Assembly: GCF_021653975.1 (NCBI RefSeq)
Contig: NZ_JAJKFK010000005.1
Coordinates: 186,001 to 250,000, forward strand
DNA: 64,000 nt
Reading direction: 5' to 3'
Source: Amycolatopsis sp. GM8
Lineage (GTDB): Bacteria > Actinomycetota > Actinomycetes > Mycobacteriales > Pseudonocardiaceae
Below, piece by piece: positions 25,501 through 32,481 of the stretch; within the stretch, counting starts at the first letter, position 1, and each line of letters begins with the position of its first letter. The notes under the pieces were generated by a model. It had not been told where the DNA came from and searched no databases. It worked only from the letters and a program-made list of their open reading frames with translations. A program made the position numbers and the translations under genes.

Positions 25501-26154
25501 CTCAAGGTTGCCCAATTCTATGTCACTAAGGTCGAGAAGGGGAGGTTCTCCGATACCAATCATGCCATACGTACGCAGGTCGGCGATTAGGCTCGACTTC
25601 CCGTATGGCCGAGTAGCGAAAATGATTTTTAGATCAAGCAAGGAGCGTGCTGCGGTGTACACGACCAAATCCAGGTCGTCTCTATCATGCACATCGTCAA
25701 TTATGAGTAGATAAGATCCCAGCGGGAGTTTGTCAATACTCTCAGGCTGGAACGAATGCTGCGGGGCGAGGAATAGTACCGTCCGATCTTGATGCTCTTG
25801 TTCAACATGGCATGCGATCTTCCGCAGCAATCGACTCTTTCCGAGTCCACCTCGACCGCTAATCACGAAAACCAGACCGTCGGACGAGACGAAGTTGTAT
25901 ATCGTTTCTAGTTCACTTGCACGTCCGACGAATTCCCACGCGTGGCTGAGAATTGCTCCTGGCGACAGATTTGGGCGAAAGAATTCATCATTTGTCAGCC
26001 ACACCGTCCCAAGCCCGGCCGACATGACGATATTCATCGTATTATTGTCGCCAACTTGAATCCCAAAATCGTTTGTCGCATTAACGATGGTCTGGTTTGA
26101 GAGGTTTTGTGACTGGCGCGTTCCAGGATTAACACCGCTCGTCGGCTCACTCAT
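22591..26154 (-). CDS. STAND/NLR-type NTPase with N-terminal RHIM-like motif
   Basis: 1187 residues, visibly AT-richer than its surroundings. Order: a short N-terminal tail with the RHIM-like motif GIQVGDNNTMNI at 31-42; EFVGRASELETI at 75-86; a P-loop NTPase with Walker A GRGGLGKS (100-107), Walker B SYLLIIDDVHD (147-157) and an ATRP arginine in the IIFATRPYGK segment; then about 750 residues of helical repeats typical of a sensor. This is a bacterial NLR. The motif nearly matches that at the C terminus of the gene just upstream, so on sensing a trigger the NLR would oligomerise and template amyloid assembly of that partner. Motif, P-loop and pairing are seen; the defence role and trigger are inferred. 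Confidence 0.85.
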   Translation of the reverse strand: MSEPTSGVNPGTRQSQNLSNQTIVNATNDFGIQVGDNNTMNIVMSAGLGTVWLTNDEFFRPNLSPGAILSHAWEFVGRASELETIYNFVSSDGLVFVISGRGGLGKSRLLRKIACHVEQEHQDRTVLFLAPQHSFQPESIDKLPLGSYLLIIDDVHDRDDLDLVVYTAARSLLDLKIIFATRPYGKSSLIADLRTYGMIGIGEPPLLDLSDIELGNLELLAREVLTAHDGPVDASQVIARTTRDCPLFTVIAGQLIAAGVAQLHDLVDNDTTRSFLVKRFRDDHLGRLGTSSDHSALQGILELVALLQPVIVNSDEFREVAVRVIDERWDYLVRLIGSLEEAGVLLRRGRKVRVVPDLLGDFLVAEACFNASLQMPTGYADLVFSKISGTIAQNLIVNIAKLDWRISIEHETESRIMEQIWQSLTSEFMASGILERQALLTSFSNISYYQPARSIALAKALIENPVEVDESAAALGPKLGGYNWVLRAIPQFLRGAALHIEHVSGVCDILWTLGREFPANLNSQADHAVRILQDLVSYQPNKPVGFSSRIVDRAITWTADPSLAGYFHSPLDVLDSALATEGYSTEANGHALTMRPFAVRAEAVSPLRERIISRAIELLYHSDLKVGARAARSLGSALQYPIGSFGREITEDERASWIPEFVHTLENIKGVLQGHHPDALVEDGIRQAVSRHARYGEGSIREAAREILDLLSDDLTAKLTRSLLHGWAHSAFFSDEDDYLEREQQWHDFQLGVARQLQREVPNPHEALGAISERIISVLELGNESGNSGSFMSILCDDWPDLAVQILEHCLSGPDSPFFAHSGAALASVRRSMHEKYAVLLQRLLESGLDELIVNAAWTLLWIGRSEPMSQAELQILSTLASSDSDLIKNTLARGLSLPSEIEAAIRIDLLTTISINGSTSVASEIVGSFGQHGELHYQDLSDGQIGDLLESMIDCPTIDDYNIESFLAEVSKTKPFAVLAMFERRVARAAQSEGVPDYQALPYLSPGHLEFRFRTSRSIVPLIRLVADTVLVKLDIWQYRHWWPYIFKMVVGHLDDEVLHELNQWAGSTEPRRLQVAALLLGKMSREFIWTKFGWVRDLLERADQIGSECYSEVSRYLHGAVLEGIRHGTPGEPFPEDVEQYEKSRAIASTIPIESPAHAFYVALQKSAKENINWSVQRDEEQEFE

Positions 26155-26167
26155 GTTGAGTCCCGTG

Positions 26168-26548
26168 TCAGAAATTGAGATTCATGGTGTTCTGATCTCC
26201 AATCTGCACACCTTTAGAATCATGTATATCGACGGTATACTTCCCGACTGCCGCGCCGTCCGGATCAACAATCTCTAGGACTCGTTGAGCTGCGGCGATC
26301 AAAACCTCATCATTGCCGACGTCGCTTGCCAGCAAGGCGGCCTTTAAGGCTTCTTCGTTCGCCTTGGGGTCTGCGCAGAAGTCGTCAACCAGTGATTCAC
26401 TTTCATCGTCACTCTTGTCTATTCTTCTGCGCACTAGCTTTAGCAGGCCGTCGTAGACGTCCTTCACGGCAGCCTTGGTGGTGTCTTGAATGCCGGCCGC
26501 CGCACCAGCGGTCAACGCAGTAACAACAAGATCCATCGATTCCAACAT
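26168..26548 (-). CDS. Small effector-like protein with C-terminal RHIM-like motif
   Basis: 126 residues; ATG at 26548 with GAGGG just upstream, ending 13 bases before the NLR start. The N-terminal helix (MDLVVTALTAGAAAGIQDTT) is hydrophobic and could insert in membranes; residues 22-95 are helical and charged. The last 14 residues hold GVQIGDQNTMNL (113-124), the RHIM core [IV]-Q-[IV]-G-x-x-N-x-M. This layout (helical domain, C-terminal amyloid motif) fits the effectors paired with bacterial NLRs, which kill the cell by membrane damage after amyloid seeding. No enzyme motif is visible. Confidence 0.8.
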   Translation of the reverse strand: MLESMDLVVTALTAGAAAGIQDTTKAAVKDVYDGLLKLVRRRIDKSDDESESLVDDFCADPKANEEALKAALLASDVGNDEVLIAAAQRVLEIVDPDGAAVGKYTVDIHDSKGVQIGDQNTMNLNF

Positions 26549-26999
26549 TTTCCCTCGACTCGGTAGTTCCGTGTGTACTGTGAGAATTTTCGTTACGTCT
26601 TCAAGCCGCCCTGTCGGGCGGGCGCGCGGGCCGAACTGGCGCGCGGCCGAGCTGTCCCGCTCCGCTCGGCCCGGCCGCGCAGAACGCCGTCGGCCGCCGC
26701 GCGCACGACGTGGAGGGCGCCAGACTCAAGGGACTCACGAAAGACAGGCCGCCGCCGGAAGGCACACCATCCCCGCGATCGCCGAATGGTCAAAGCCGGG
26801 CCGAACGCCGTCAACCCCGCTTCGCGCCGATCACGCCGGGGGTGGCCACCTTGCGTCCGCCCAGTCACGGAACGTAAGTCGCCAGTACAGCGTGATCGGT
26901 TACAGGGTTGACGGCGCCCGTCCCGGCTGTGGGCGGCTTTGGATCGCGGGAATGGTGCCGCGTGACTGGTGCGCGGTGCCAGCTCAGCGGGCCACGCGC
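26549..26999. other. Intergenic right end of element 2, no gene
   Basis: About 450 bases with GC-rich plus-strand shadows only. The promoter of the NLR operon should lie just above 26548 on the minus strand, but I cannot place convincing -35/-10 boxes. Confidence 0.5.
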
Positions 27000-27020
27000 G
27001 TGCCATTAGCGTGCCATTAG
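27000..27020. repeat. Tandem repeat near the distal end (arm-site candidate)
   Basis: Two copies of GTGCCATTAG (first followed by C), matching the pair at 13718-13739 beside int. Confidence 0.5.
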
Positions 27021-27100
27021 AGGCGGTCAACCACGGTCAACGCAGGCCGCTCCGGACCCACTCAACCGCAGGTCAGCGCCATGATCCTCGGCGATCTTGA

Positions 27101-27146
27101 AGTCTTCCAAACTGGCTACGCGGGTTCGATTCCCGTCGCCCGCTCC
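27101..27146. repeat. attachment site of element 2, distal copy (46 bp)
   Basis: Identical to 13598-13643. The 5' half of the tRNA is absent, so this is a boundary scar and not a second tRNA-Gly gene. Confidence 0.92.
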
Positions 27147-27189
27147 GGCGCAGGTCAGGCATACAAAACGAGCGGCGCTCCCATCACAA

Positions 27190-27380
27190 AGAACGCCGCT
27201 CGTGTCGTGTGGGCCATTGACGGGCCATAGCCGACGGGAGCCTGCGCACCAACTGTCCCTCCTGCGCAGGTCGCCGAAGTGGAAACCCAGGATGCGTGTT
27301 CTTCATCTGCGCGATCCACCGTGGGATCGAACGCGCGATCCGGCGCGCTGCAATCAGGCGCCGCACAAACCGGACTTCAG
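27190..27380 (-). pseudogene. Excisionase/integrase remnant outside element 2
   Basis: A minus-strand frame reads EVRFVRRLIAARRIA, close to the element 2 Xis segment VRFVRRLISERRIA, then loses the pattern. A GGCCATTGACGGGCCAT stretch nearby resembles the arm-type repeats. It looks like the scar of an older related element at the same tRNA-Gly site. Confidence 0.45.
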
Positions 27381-27456
27381 AAAAACAGGCACCGCCGCGC
27401 GATCGGCGGCGGCGCAGCGGGCATGGAGGTCCACCGGTGCCGGGCCGCCACGCCGA

Positions 27457-28263
27457 CTAGTGTCCGGTGAGCTTGGCGACCACCGGAGCCAACATATCGG
27501 CGAAGTCGGCGCCGAAGACGAAATACGAGAAACCGAGTTCCTCGCGGCGCCGCTGGATTTCGTCGGCGGCGGCTGACGGGTCGGCCGGGAGGGCGGCGAG
27601 CGAGTCCGCCGCGCGGACGGCGGCTGGGTCGGTGTCGGGGGACGCCATGAAAGGTGCGACCCGGTCGCCCACAACCGACACGTGGAGCGCTAGCTCGACA
27701 TCCCGGACAGCGCGGAACTCGCGTGCCAGCTGCGCGAGTTCGACTCGCGACTCATCCGGCATCTGCACGAACGTGACCGTGTCCGCGACCTCAGCCGCCA
27801 GCGCACGGGCCTTCGGGCCCCGCACAGCCATCGCCACAGGCGTGTGGCGGTCGGGGCCATCGAGATCTCGCAGCACCCTGACGGTCTCACGTATCCGGGC
27901 CAGCCGCTCGGCCGGCGGGACGACCGGCATCCCCTTTTCGCGCAGCTCGTCCTCGATGCCCGGCCGGCCCGTACCGATCCCCAACTCGAAGCGACCGCCG
28001 GTGAGCTCCGACAGCGAGTGCGCCTCCCACGCCGTCAGCCACGCGGGGCGCAGCGGCGAGGCATACACCCAGGTGCCCACGCGCAGGTCGGTAACGGCCG
28101 CAGCAGTGGCCAGCGTCGGCCCGGGCGCCGGTTGCAGGCTCGGGAAATCCGGCATCAGCAGAGTCGAGTAGCCGCTGTCGGCGATGCGGCGCGCCTGGTC
28201 GAGCCACGCCGGCACGTCAGTCCTGATCGGTGCGACAACCCCGAATCGAAACGGTCTCGTCAT
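27457..28263 (-). CDS. LLM-class (F420-dependent type) oxidoreductase
   Basis: 268 residues from the ATG at 28263 (AAGGA eight bases upstream). A luciferase-like monooxygenase TIM barrel: FRFGVVAPIRTDVPAWLDQA, SGYSTLLMPDFPS, LRVGTWVYASPLRPAWLTAW, GGRFELGIGTGRP (cofactor loop) and the late FSYFVFGADFADML. The family uses F420 or FMN to oxidise or reduce small substrates. No F420 genes are nearby to settle the cofactor. Stands alone, divergent from the VOC gene. Confidence 0.82.
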   Translation of the reverse strand: MTRPFRFGVVAPIRTDVPAWLDQARRIADSGYSTLLMPDFPSLQPAPGPTLATAAAVTDLRVGTWVYASPLRPAWLTAWEAHSLSELTGGRFELGIGTGRPGIEDELREKGMPVVPPAERLARIRETVRVLRDLDGPDRHTPVAMAVRGPKARALAAEVADTVTFVQMPDESRVELAQLAREFRAVRDVELALHVSVVGDRVAPFMASPDTDPAAVRAADSLAALPADPSAAADEIQRRREELGFSYFVFGADFADMLAPVVAKLTGH

Positions 28264-28416
28264 GCCTGGATTCCTTTCCACGGAAGGTCCTTCGGTGCGT
28301 CCAGAGCTATCGACCACGGCTCCCCCCGAAAGTCACCGGTGCGGCCGAGCCGACGATGAGTTCTTTCCGGTGCGCCGGTCCACACTGTCGACACCGTTAC
28401 CACTCGAGGAGGAGCC

Positions 28417-28896
28417 ATGACCGACAAATCGTTCACCACGTGCCTTTGGTTCGACGGCAACGGGGAGGAAGCCGTGAACTTCTACGCCAGCATCTTCGCC
28501 GACTCGAAGATCGGCGACATCGGGCGGTACGTCGAGGACGAACACGGCACACCCGGCTCGGTCATGACGGTCGAGTTCGAGCTCAACGGGCAGAAGTTCA
28601 TCGCGCTCAACGGCGGGCCGGAGTTCAGGTTCACCGAGGCCATCTCGTTCCAGATCCCGTGCGCGGACCAGGAAGAAGTCGACTACTACTGGGAAAAGCT
28701 CACCGCCGGCGGTGGCGAGGAAGGCCCGTGCGGCTGGCTCAAGGACAAGTTCGGCCTGTCCTGGCAGGTCGTGCCGACCCGGTTCACCGAACTGATCAGC
28801 GACGCCGACCCGGTGAAGGCCGCACGCACCATGAAGGCGATGTACACGATGCGGAAGCTCGACATCGCCGCGCTCGAGAAGGCTTACGCGGGCTGA
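28417..28896 (+). CDS. VOC-superfamily (PhnB-like) protein
   Basis: 159 residues; GGAGGAG seven bases before the ATG. A PhnB/3-demethylubiquinone-type glyoxalase fold: FTTCLWFDGNGEEAVNFYAS, MTVEFELNGQKFIALNGGPE, CGWLKDKFGLSWQVVPTRF. These are cytoplasmic proteins of the vicinal-oxygen-chelate superfamily; most of this branch have no assigned substrate. Followed convergently by a SnoaL-like gene. Confidence 0.82.
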   Translation: MTDKSFTTCLWFDGNGEEAVNFYASIFADSKIGDIGRYVEDEHGTPGSVMTVEFELNGQKFIALNGGPEFRFTEAISFQIPCADQEEVDYYWEKLTAGGGEEGPCGWLKDKFGLSWQVVPTRFTELISDADPVKAARTMKAMYTMRKLDIAALEKAYAG

Positions 28897-28906
28897 AGCG
28901 CACCGT

Positions 28907-29350
28907 TCACTCGACCGGGCGCGCGGTCGCCATCGCGCGCTCGGTTTCCCAGAACGCCCGCATCGACGTCACCAGCCCGGCTTCGTTGACGCGGTAGACG
29001 AAAACGCCGTCCGTATCGACCCGGTAGCCGCCGGGCAGGAACGTCGTGATCGTGCCGTAGTTCGCGACCTCGCCGCCCGCCGCGAACGAGTCGCGAATGG
29101 TGAACTCGAACCGCTCCACCTTCGCGATCGTCAGCTCCCAGAACGCGTTGATCCCGTCGTGCCCGTGGTGGCCGGCGCCTTCGGGGTCGAACATCGACGG
29201 GCCCACGGGGTCCTCGATGACGCCGTCGGGCGCGAACAGCGCGACCCACTCGCCCTTCGCGCCGCGCACGACGGCATTCATCGAGCGCCACGCCGCCGTC
29301 CGCGCGGGCGGCTGCTCCGCTTCTGTGTCCCAGCAGACCTCGATGCCCAT
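28907..29350 (-). CDS. SnoaL-like / NTF2-fold protein
   Basis: 147 residues from the ATG at 29350, 2 bases downstream of the stop of the LLM gene, hence co-transcribed. NTF2-fold signatures: WVALFAPDGVIEDPVGPSMF, HHGHDGINAFWELTIAKVE, GVFVYRVNEAGLVTSMRAFW. Such small alpha+beta proteins are isomerases or ketosteroid-isomerase-like enzymes. With the KstR-type operator ahead of this operon, a role in steroid or related ring breakdown is plausible but not shown. Confidence 0.78.
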   Translation of the reverse strand: MGIEVCWDTEAEQPPARTAAWRSMNAVVRGAKGEWVALFAPDGVIEDPVGPSMFDPEGAGHHGHDGINAFWELTIAKVERFEFTIRDSFAAGGEVANYGTITTFLPGGYRVDTDGVFVYRVNEAGLVTSMRAFWETERAMATARPVE

Positions 29351-29352
29351 GG

Positions 29353-30222
29353 CTACACCTTCGCGATGATCTCGTCGGCGAACTTCCTGATGGCGTCCTT
29401 CTTCGGCCCGATCGGATCCCCGAAGCCGATGCCGTCGAACACCCACGGCTGGGTCACGATGTCGGTCACGCCGATCTCGCCCTGTTCCCGGTAGCCGTCG
29501 ACGCCGAACCGGTCGATGCACACCGCCTGGATCTCGAACGGCACGTCCGCCCGCCCGTACTCCGCGCGCAACGCCGCCAGCCGCTCGATCGTGTCGCGCA
29601 GGTCGTCGAACTTCATCATCGCGCTCGACCAGCCGTCCGCCACCCGCGCGGCGCGGCGCAGCGCGACTTCGGTGTGCCCGCCGATGTAGAACGGCACCCG
29701 CTTCGACGGCGCCGGGCTCATCTGCAGCTTGTCGAAATCGAAGAACTTGCCGTGGTACTCGGCCATCCCGCCGTCGAGAATCAGCCGCAGCACGTCGATC
29801 GCCTCGTCGACGCGCTTGCCGCGGTTGGCGTACGGCGCGCCGCACCATTCGAACTCCTCCGGCGACCAGCCGACCCCGAGCCCCAGCCCGAACCGGTTGT
29901 TCGTCAGCACCGCCACGGACCCGACCTGCCGGGCGAGCAGCACCGGGTTGCGCGAGCCGAGCTTGATGACCGATGTGTAGAAGCCGATCTCGCTCGTCAC
30001 CGCCCCCATCGACGCGACCGCGACGAGCGGGTCGGCCCAGGGCGTGTCCGCGTTCCAGAACCGGCTGCCGTCCGGGGTGTACGGGTACTCCGCCGAGACC
30101 GACTCCGAATAGAACAACGAGTCGGGCAGCACGATCGAGGAGAAGCCGCTCTCCTCGGCCGTGCGGGCGAGTTCGGCGAACTGGTCCAGGGGGTTCATGG
30201 CGACCGAGAGGCTGAACTTCAT
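29353..30222 (-). CDS. LLM-class F420-dependent oxidoreductase
   Basis: 289 residues from the ATG at 30222 (MKFSLSVAMNPLDQFAELAR). Luciferase-like barrel: GFSSIVLPDSLFYS, DPLVAVASMGAVTSEIGFYT, RNPVLLARQVGSVAVLTNNR, FGLGLGVGWSPEEFEWCGAP, RVPFYIGGHTEVALRRAARV. Resembles the probable F420-dependent oxidoreductases found in actinobacterial cholesterol clusters. A longer ATG at 30516 reads through shadow. The operator TATAACGTGTTCTA lies 12 bases upstream. Confidence 0.85.
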   Translation of the reverse strand: MKFSLSVAMNPLDQFAELARTAEESGFSSIVLPDSLFYSESVSAEYPYTPDGSRFWNADTPWADPLVAVASMGAVTSEIGFYTSVIKLGSRNPVLLARQVGSVAVLTNNRFGLGLGVGWSPEEFEWCGAPYANRGKRVDEAIDVLRLILDGGMAEYHGKFFDFDKLQMSPAPSKRVPFYIGGHTEVALRRAARVADGWSSAMMKFDDLRDTIERLAALRAEYGRADVPFEIQAVCIDRFGVDGYREQGEIGVTDIVTQPWVFDGIGFGDPIGPKKDAIRKFADEIIAKV

Positions 30223-30233
30223 ACCCGCGAGAC

Positions 30234-30247
30234 TATAACGTGTTCTA
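30234..30247. promoter_or_regulatory. KstR-type operator
   Basis: TATAACGTGTTCTA fits TnnAACnnGTTnnA, the published binding motif of the cholesterol repressor KstR, 12 bases upstream of the LLM gene start. Known from mycobacteria and rhodococci; the match is seen, the regulation is inferred. Confidence 0.5.
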
Positions 30248-30340
30248 GTCTTCGTCGAGAGGTCCCCCGCGAGCACGGGAACTCTCCGCGTAGTGTCCGC
30301 GTTGTCCGGTTCAAGAAACCCGAACTCGTGGGAGTAACCG

Positions 30341-31159
30341 ATGGGCACCGCGGTCACCTTGATCGTGCTCCTTCTGATCATCATCGGTGGCGTGGCGTAT
30401 TTCGCCAGGTCACAGTCGGCCAAACGGCAGCGCCAGCTGGACGACGCCAAGGCCGACGCCCGCCGCCTCGTGGAGCGGCTCGGTGGGCAGGTGCTCAACC
30501 TCACGGGCACCGACACCGCGTCGCAGCAGGCGCTCGCCGACGCGGCCGAGCGCTACAACGCCGCCGGCTCGCAGCTGGACCAGGCCCGCACCGCCGAGCA
30601 GGCGAAACTGGTCAAGGAGACGGCACTCGAAGGGCTTTACTACGTCCGCGCGGCGCGCACGGCCATGGGCATCGACCCGGGCCCGAAGCTGCCGGAGGAG
30701 CTGGAGCGCGAGCGCGCCGGCAAGGTGTCCGAGCACCGCAAGGTCGACGTCGAGGGGCAGAGCTACGAGGCCTCCCCCGACCCGGGTTCGAACACGCCGT
30801 ACTACTACCCCGGCGGCCGCGTCGCCGGACGGCCGGTGCCGCAGGGCTGGTACAGCGAGCCGTGGTGGAAGACCGCGCTGGTCGCCGGTGCCTGGGGCCT
30901 GGGCTCGGTGCTGCTGTTCGATGCGATGTTCTCGGGGATGAGCGGTATCGCGACCGCGAACGCGTGGGAGTCCGGGTACGACGCCGGCCAGGAGGATGCG
31001 GCCGCCGACGCCGGAGATGGCGGTGGTGATGGCGGCGATGGCGGGGATGGTGGCGACGGCGGCGACTTCGGTGGTGACGGCGGCGGCGATTATGGCGGAG
31101 GCGACTTCGGAGGCGGGGACTTCGGAGGCGGAGACTTCGGCGGGGGCTTCGACTTCTGA
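30341..31159 (+). CDS. Membrane protein with Gly/Asp-rich tail (DUF1542-like)
   Basis: 272 residues. An N-terminal anchor (VTLIVLLLIIIGGVAYFA), a coiled-coil-like helical stretch (RQRQLDDAKADARRLVERLG, LADAAERYNAAGSQLDQART), a second hydrophobic segment (WKTALVAGAWGLGSVLLFDA), then about 60 residues of GGDGG and GGGDFG repeats. The helical part resembles short DUF1542-type proteins. The tail is low complexity and probably disordered, perhaps at the surface. Function unknown. Confidence 0.75.
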   Translation: MGTAVTLIVLLLIIIGGVAYFARSQSAKRQRQLDDAKADARRLVERLGGQVLNLTGTDTASQQALADAAERYNAAGSQLDQARTAEQAKLVKETALEGLYYVRAARTAMGIDPGPKLPEELERERAGKVSEHRKVDVEGQSYEASPDPGSNTPYYYPGGRVAGRPVPQGWYSEPWWKTALVAGAWGLGSVLLFDAMFSGMSGIATANAWESGYDAGQEDAAADAGDGGGDGGDGGDGGDGGDFGGDGGGDYGGGDFGGGDFGGGDFGGGFDF

Positions 31160-31162
31160 CCG

Positions 31163-31966
31163 CTAGCCGGGCTGGCAGGCTGGGCACCAGTACAGGTTCC
31201 GGCCCGCCAGCACCTGGTGCGCGATCGGCGTGCCACAGACGAGACAAGGCTGGCCGGTACGGCGGTAGACGTACACCTCACCGCCGTGCCGGTCCTGTCG
31301 CGGCGCCCGGCCGGTGACCTCCGGCAGGTGCTCGTCGGCGACCGTGTCGATGCGGCCGGTGCGCACGCCGTAGCGCATGAGCGTCACCAGGTCCGCCCAC
31401 ATTTCCTTCCACAGCACGGAATCCAGCGACTTTCCCGGCAGCATCGGCGCGACGCCGTGCCGGAACAGCAGCTCCGCGCGGTACACGTTCCCGACGCCGG
31501 CGACCACCGCCTGGTCCATCAGCAGCGCCGCCAGCGACGTCCGGGACGACGAGATCCGCTCGAAAGCCTGGTCCGGCTTGGCATCCCGGCGCAGCGGGTC
31601 CGCACCCAGCCGCGCCTTGATCGCGTCGACCTGGTCCGGATTCAGCAGCTCACAACGGTTCGGGCCGCGCAGGTCCGTCCACTGTGTACTCCCGATGAGC
31701 CGCATGCGGACCTGCCCCACGGGCGCGGGCGCCGGCAGCGTTCCTTCGGTGAAGGTCCCGTAGAGCCCGAGATGGATGTGCACCGTCCCGGCGTCGTAGC
31801 GGTGGAACAGGTGCTTGCCGTACGCCTCGGCCCTGACCAGCACCCGTCCGTCCACAGTGGACGCGTCGGTGAACTTGCCCTGCGGGCTGCTCACCTCGAC
31901 CGGCTTGCCCGCGTACCGCCGCTGGTGCAGGCGAGCAAGCCGGTGGAGGGTGTGGCCTTCCGGCAT
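31163..31966 (-). CDS. nei2: Endonuclease VIII-type DNA glycosylase Nei2
   Basis: 267 residues. The N-terminal PEGHT (catalytic Pro2/Glu3), KHLFHRYDAG and HLGLYG segments, the helix-two-turn-helix (LAALLMDQAVVAGVGNVYRA) and a C-terminal zinc finger (CLVCGTPI, then CPACQPG) identify the Fpg/Nei family; Asn/Arg in GNVYR and GRNLYWCPAC match Nei2. It removes oxidised bases and nicks the abasic site. It begins within the rpiB stop (TGATG), the usual actinobacterial order rpiB-nei2. Confidence 0.92.
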   Translation of the reverse strand: MPEGHTLHRLARLHQRRYAGKPVEVSSPQGKFTDASTVDGRVLVRAEAYGKHLFHRYDAGTVHIHLGLYGTFTEGTLPAPAPVGQVRMRLIGSTQWTDLRGPNRCELLNPDQVDAIKARLGADPLRRDAKPDQAFERISSSRTSLAALLMDQAVVAGVGNVYRAELLFRHGVAPMLPGKSLDSVLWKEMWADLVTLMRYGVRTGRIDTVADEHLPEVTGRAPRQDRHGGEVYVYRRTGQPCLVCGTPIAHQVLAGRNLYWCPACQPG

Positions 31967-32436
31967 CAGGCAGGCAGCGCGGGCGGGACGCCGGTGGTCT
32001 CGTAGTCCAGCAACTGCTGCACACGCCGGGCGTGCCGCTCCTCCGGCGACACCGGGGTGGCGAGGAAGGTGTCGACGATCGCGGTGGCCTCTTCGAGCGT
32101 GTGCATCCGCGCGCCGATGCCGATCAGCTGGGCGTGGTTGTGCTCGCGGGCCAGCTGGGCGATCTCCGGCTTCCAGGCCAGCGCCGCGCGGGCGCCCTTC
32201 ACCTTGTTCGCGGCGATCTGCTCGCCGTTGCCCGAGCCGCCGATGACGATGCCGAGGCTGCCCTCGTCCGCCACCACGCGCCGGGCGGTCTCGACGCAGA
32301 ACGCCGGGTAGTCGTCGGCCGCGTCGTAGACGGCCGGGCCGATGTCGGTGACCTCGTGACCCTGGCCCTTCAGATAGGCCACCAGGGCGTTCTTCAGCTC
32401 GAAACCGGCATGGTCGGATCCCAAGTAGACACGCAC
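31966..32436 (-). CDS. rpiB: Ribose-5-phosphate isomerase B
   Basis: 156 residues from the GTG at 32436: VYLGSDHAGFELKNALVAYL, GHEVTDIGPAVYDAADDYPA, LGIVIGGSGNGEQIAANKVK and ARAALAWKPEIAQLAREHNH. The GGSGNGEQIAANK loop binds the phosphate. It interconverts ribose 5-phosphate and ribulose 5-phosphate in the pentose phosphate pathway. As in mycobacteria, Glu of GNGEQ replaces the enteric Cys in catalysis. One-base overlap with nei2. Confidence 0.95.
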   Translation of the reverse strand: MRVYLGSDHAGFELKNALVAYLKGQGHEVTDIGPAVYDAADDYPAFCVETARRVVADEGSLGIVIGGSGNGEQIAANKVKGARAALAWKPEIAQLAREHNHAQLIGIGARMHTLEEATAIVDTFLATPVSPEERHARRVQQLLDYETTGVPPALPA

Positions 32437-32481
32437 GGGCTGGAGTCTGCCATCCCGGTCCGGCAGGGGCATGCTCTGGGT

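Larger units (their letters stand above)
13598..27146. mobile_element. AICE-like integrative element 2, inserted in tRNA-Gly(TCC)
   Basis: Bounded by a 46-bp perfect direct repeat of the tRNA-Gly 3' half (13598-13643 and 27101-27146), about 13.5 kb. The order from the tRNA is int, xis, repSA-like rep, a small protein, FtsK-type ATPase, membrane protein and two small conserved proteins. A regulatory block follows (XRE, NUDIX, HD), then cargo: Abi, GntR, XRE and an NLR/RHIM-like pair. Integrase, RepSA and a single FtsK-type translocase are the defining set of actinomycete integrative and conjugative elements. The int frameshift may have fixed it in place. Confidence 0.9.

Noticed and set aside
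27101..27146. A second tRNA-Gly gene
   Set aside because: Only the 3' half is present; the acceptor 5' strand and D arm are missing, so it is the distal att copy.
30222..30516. Earlier start for the LLM gene at 30516
   Set aside because: The added 98 residues have shadow-like composition, cross the operator, and lie opposite the start of the next gene.
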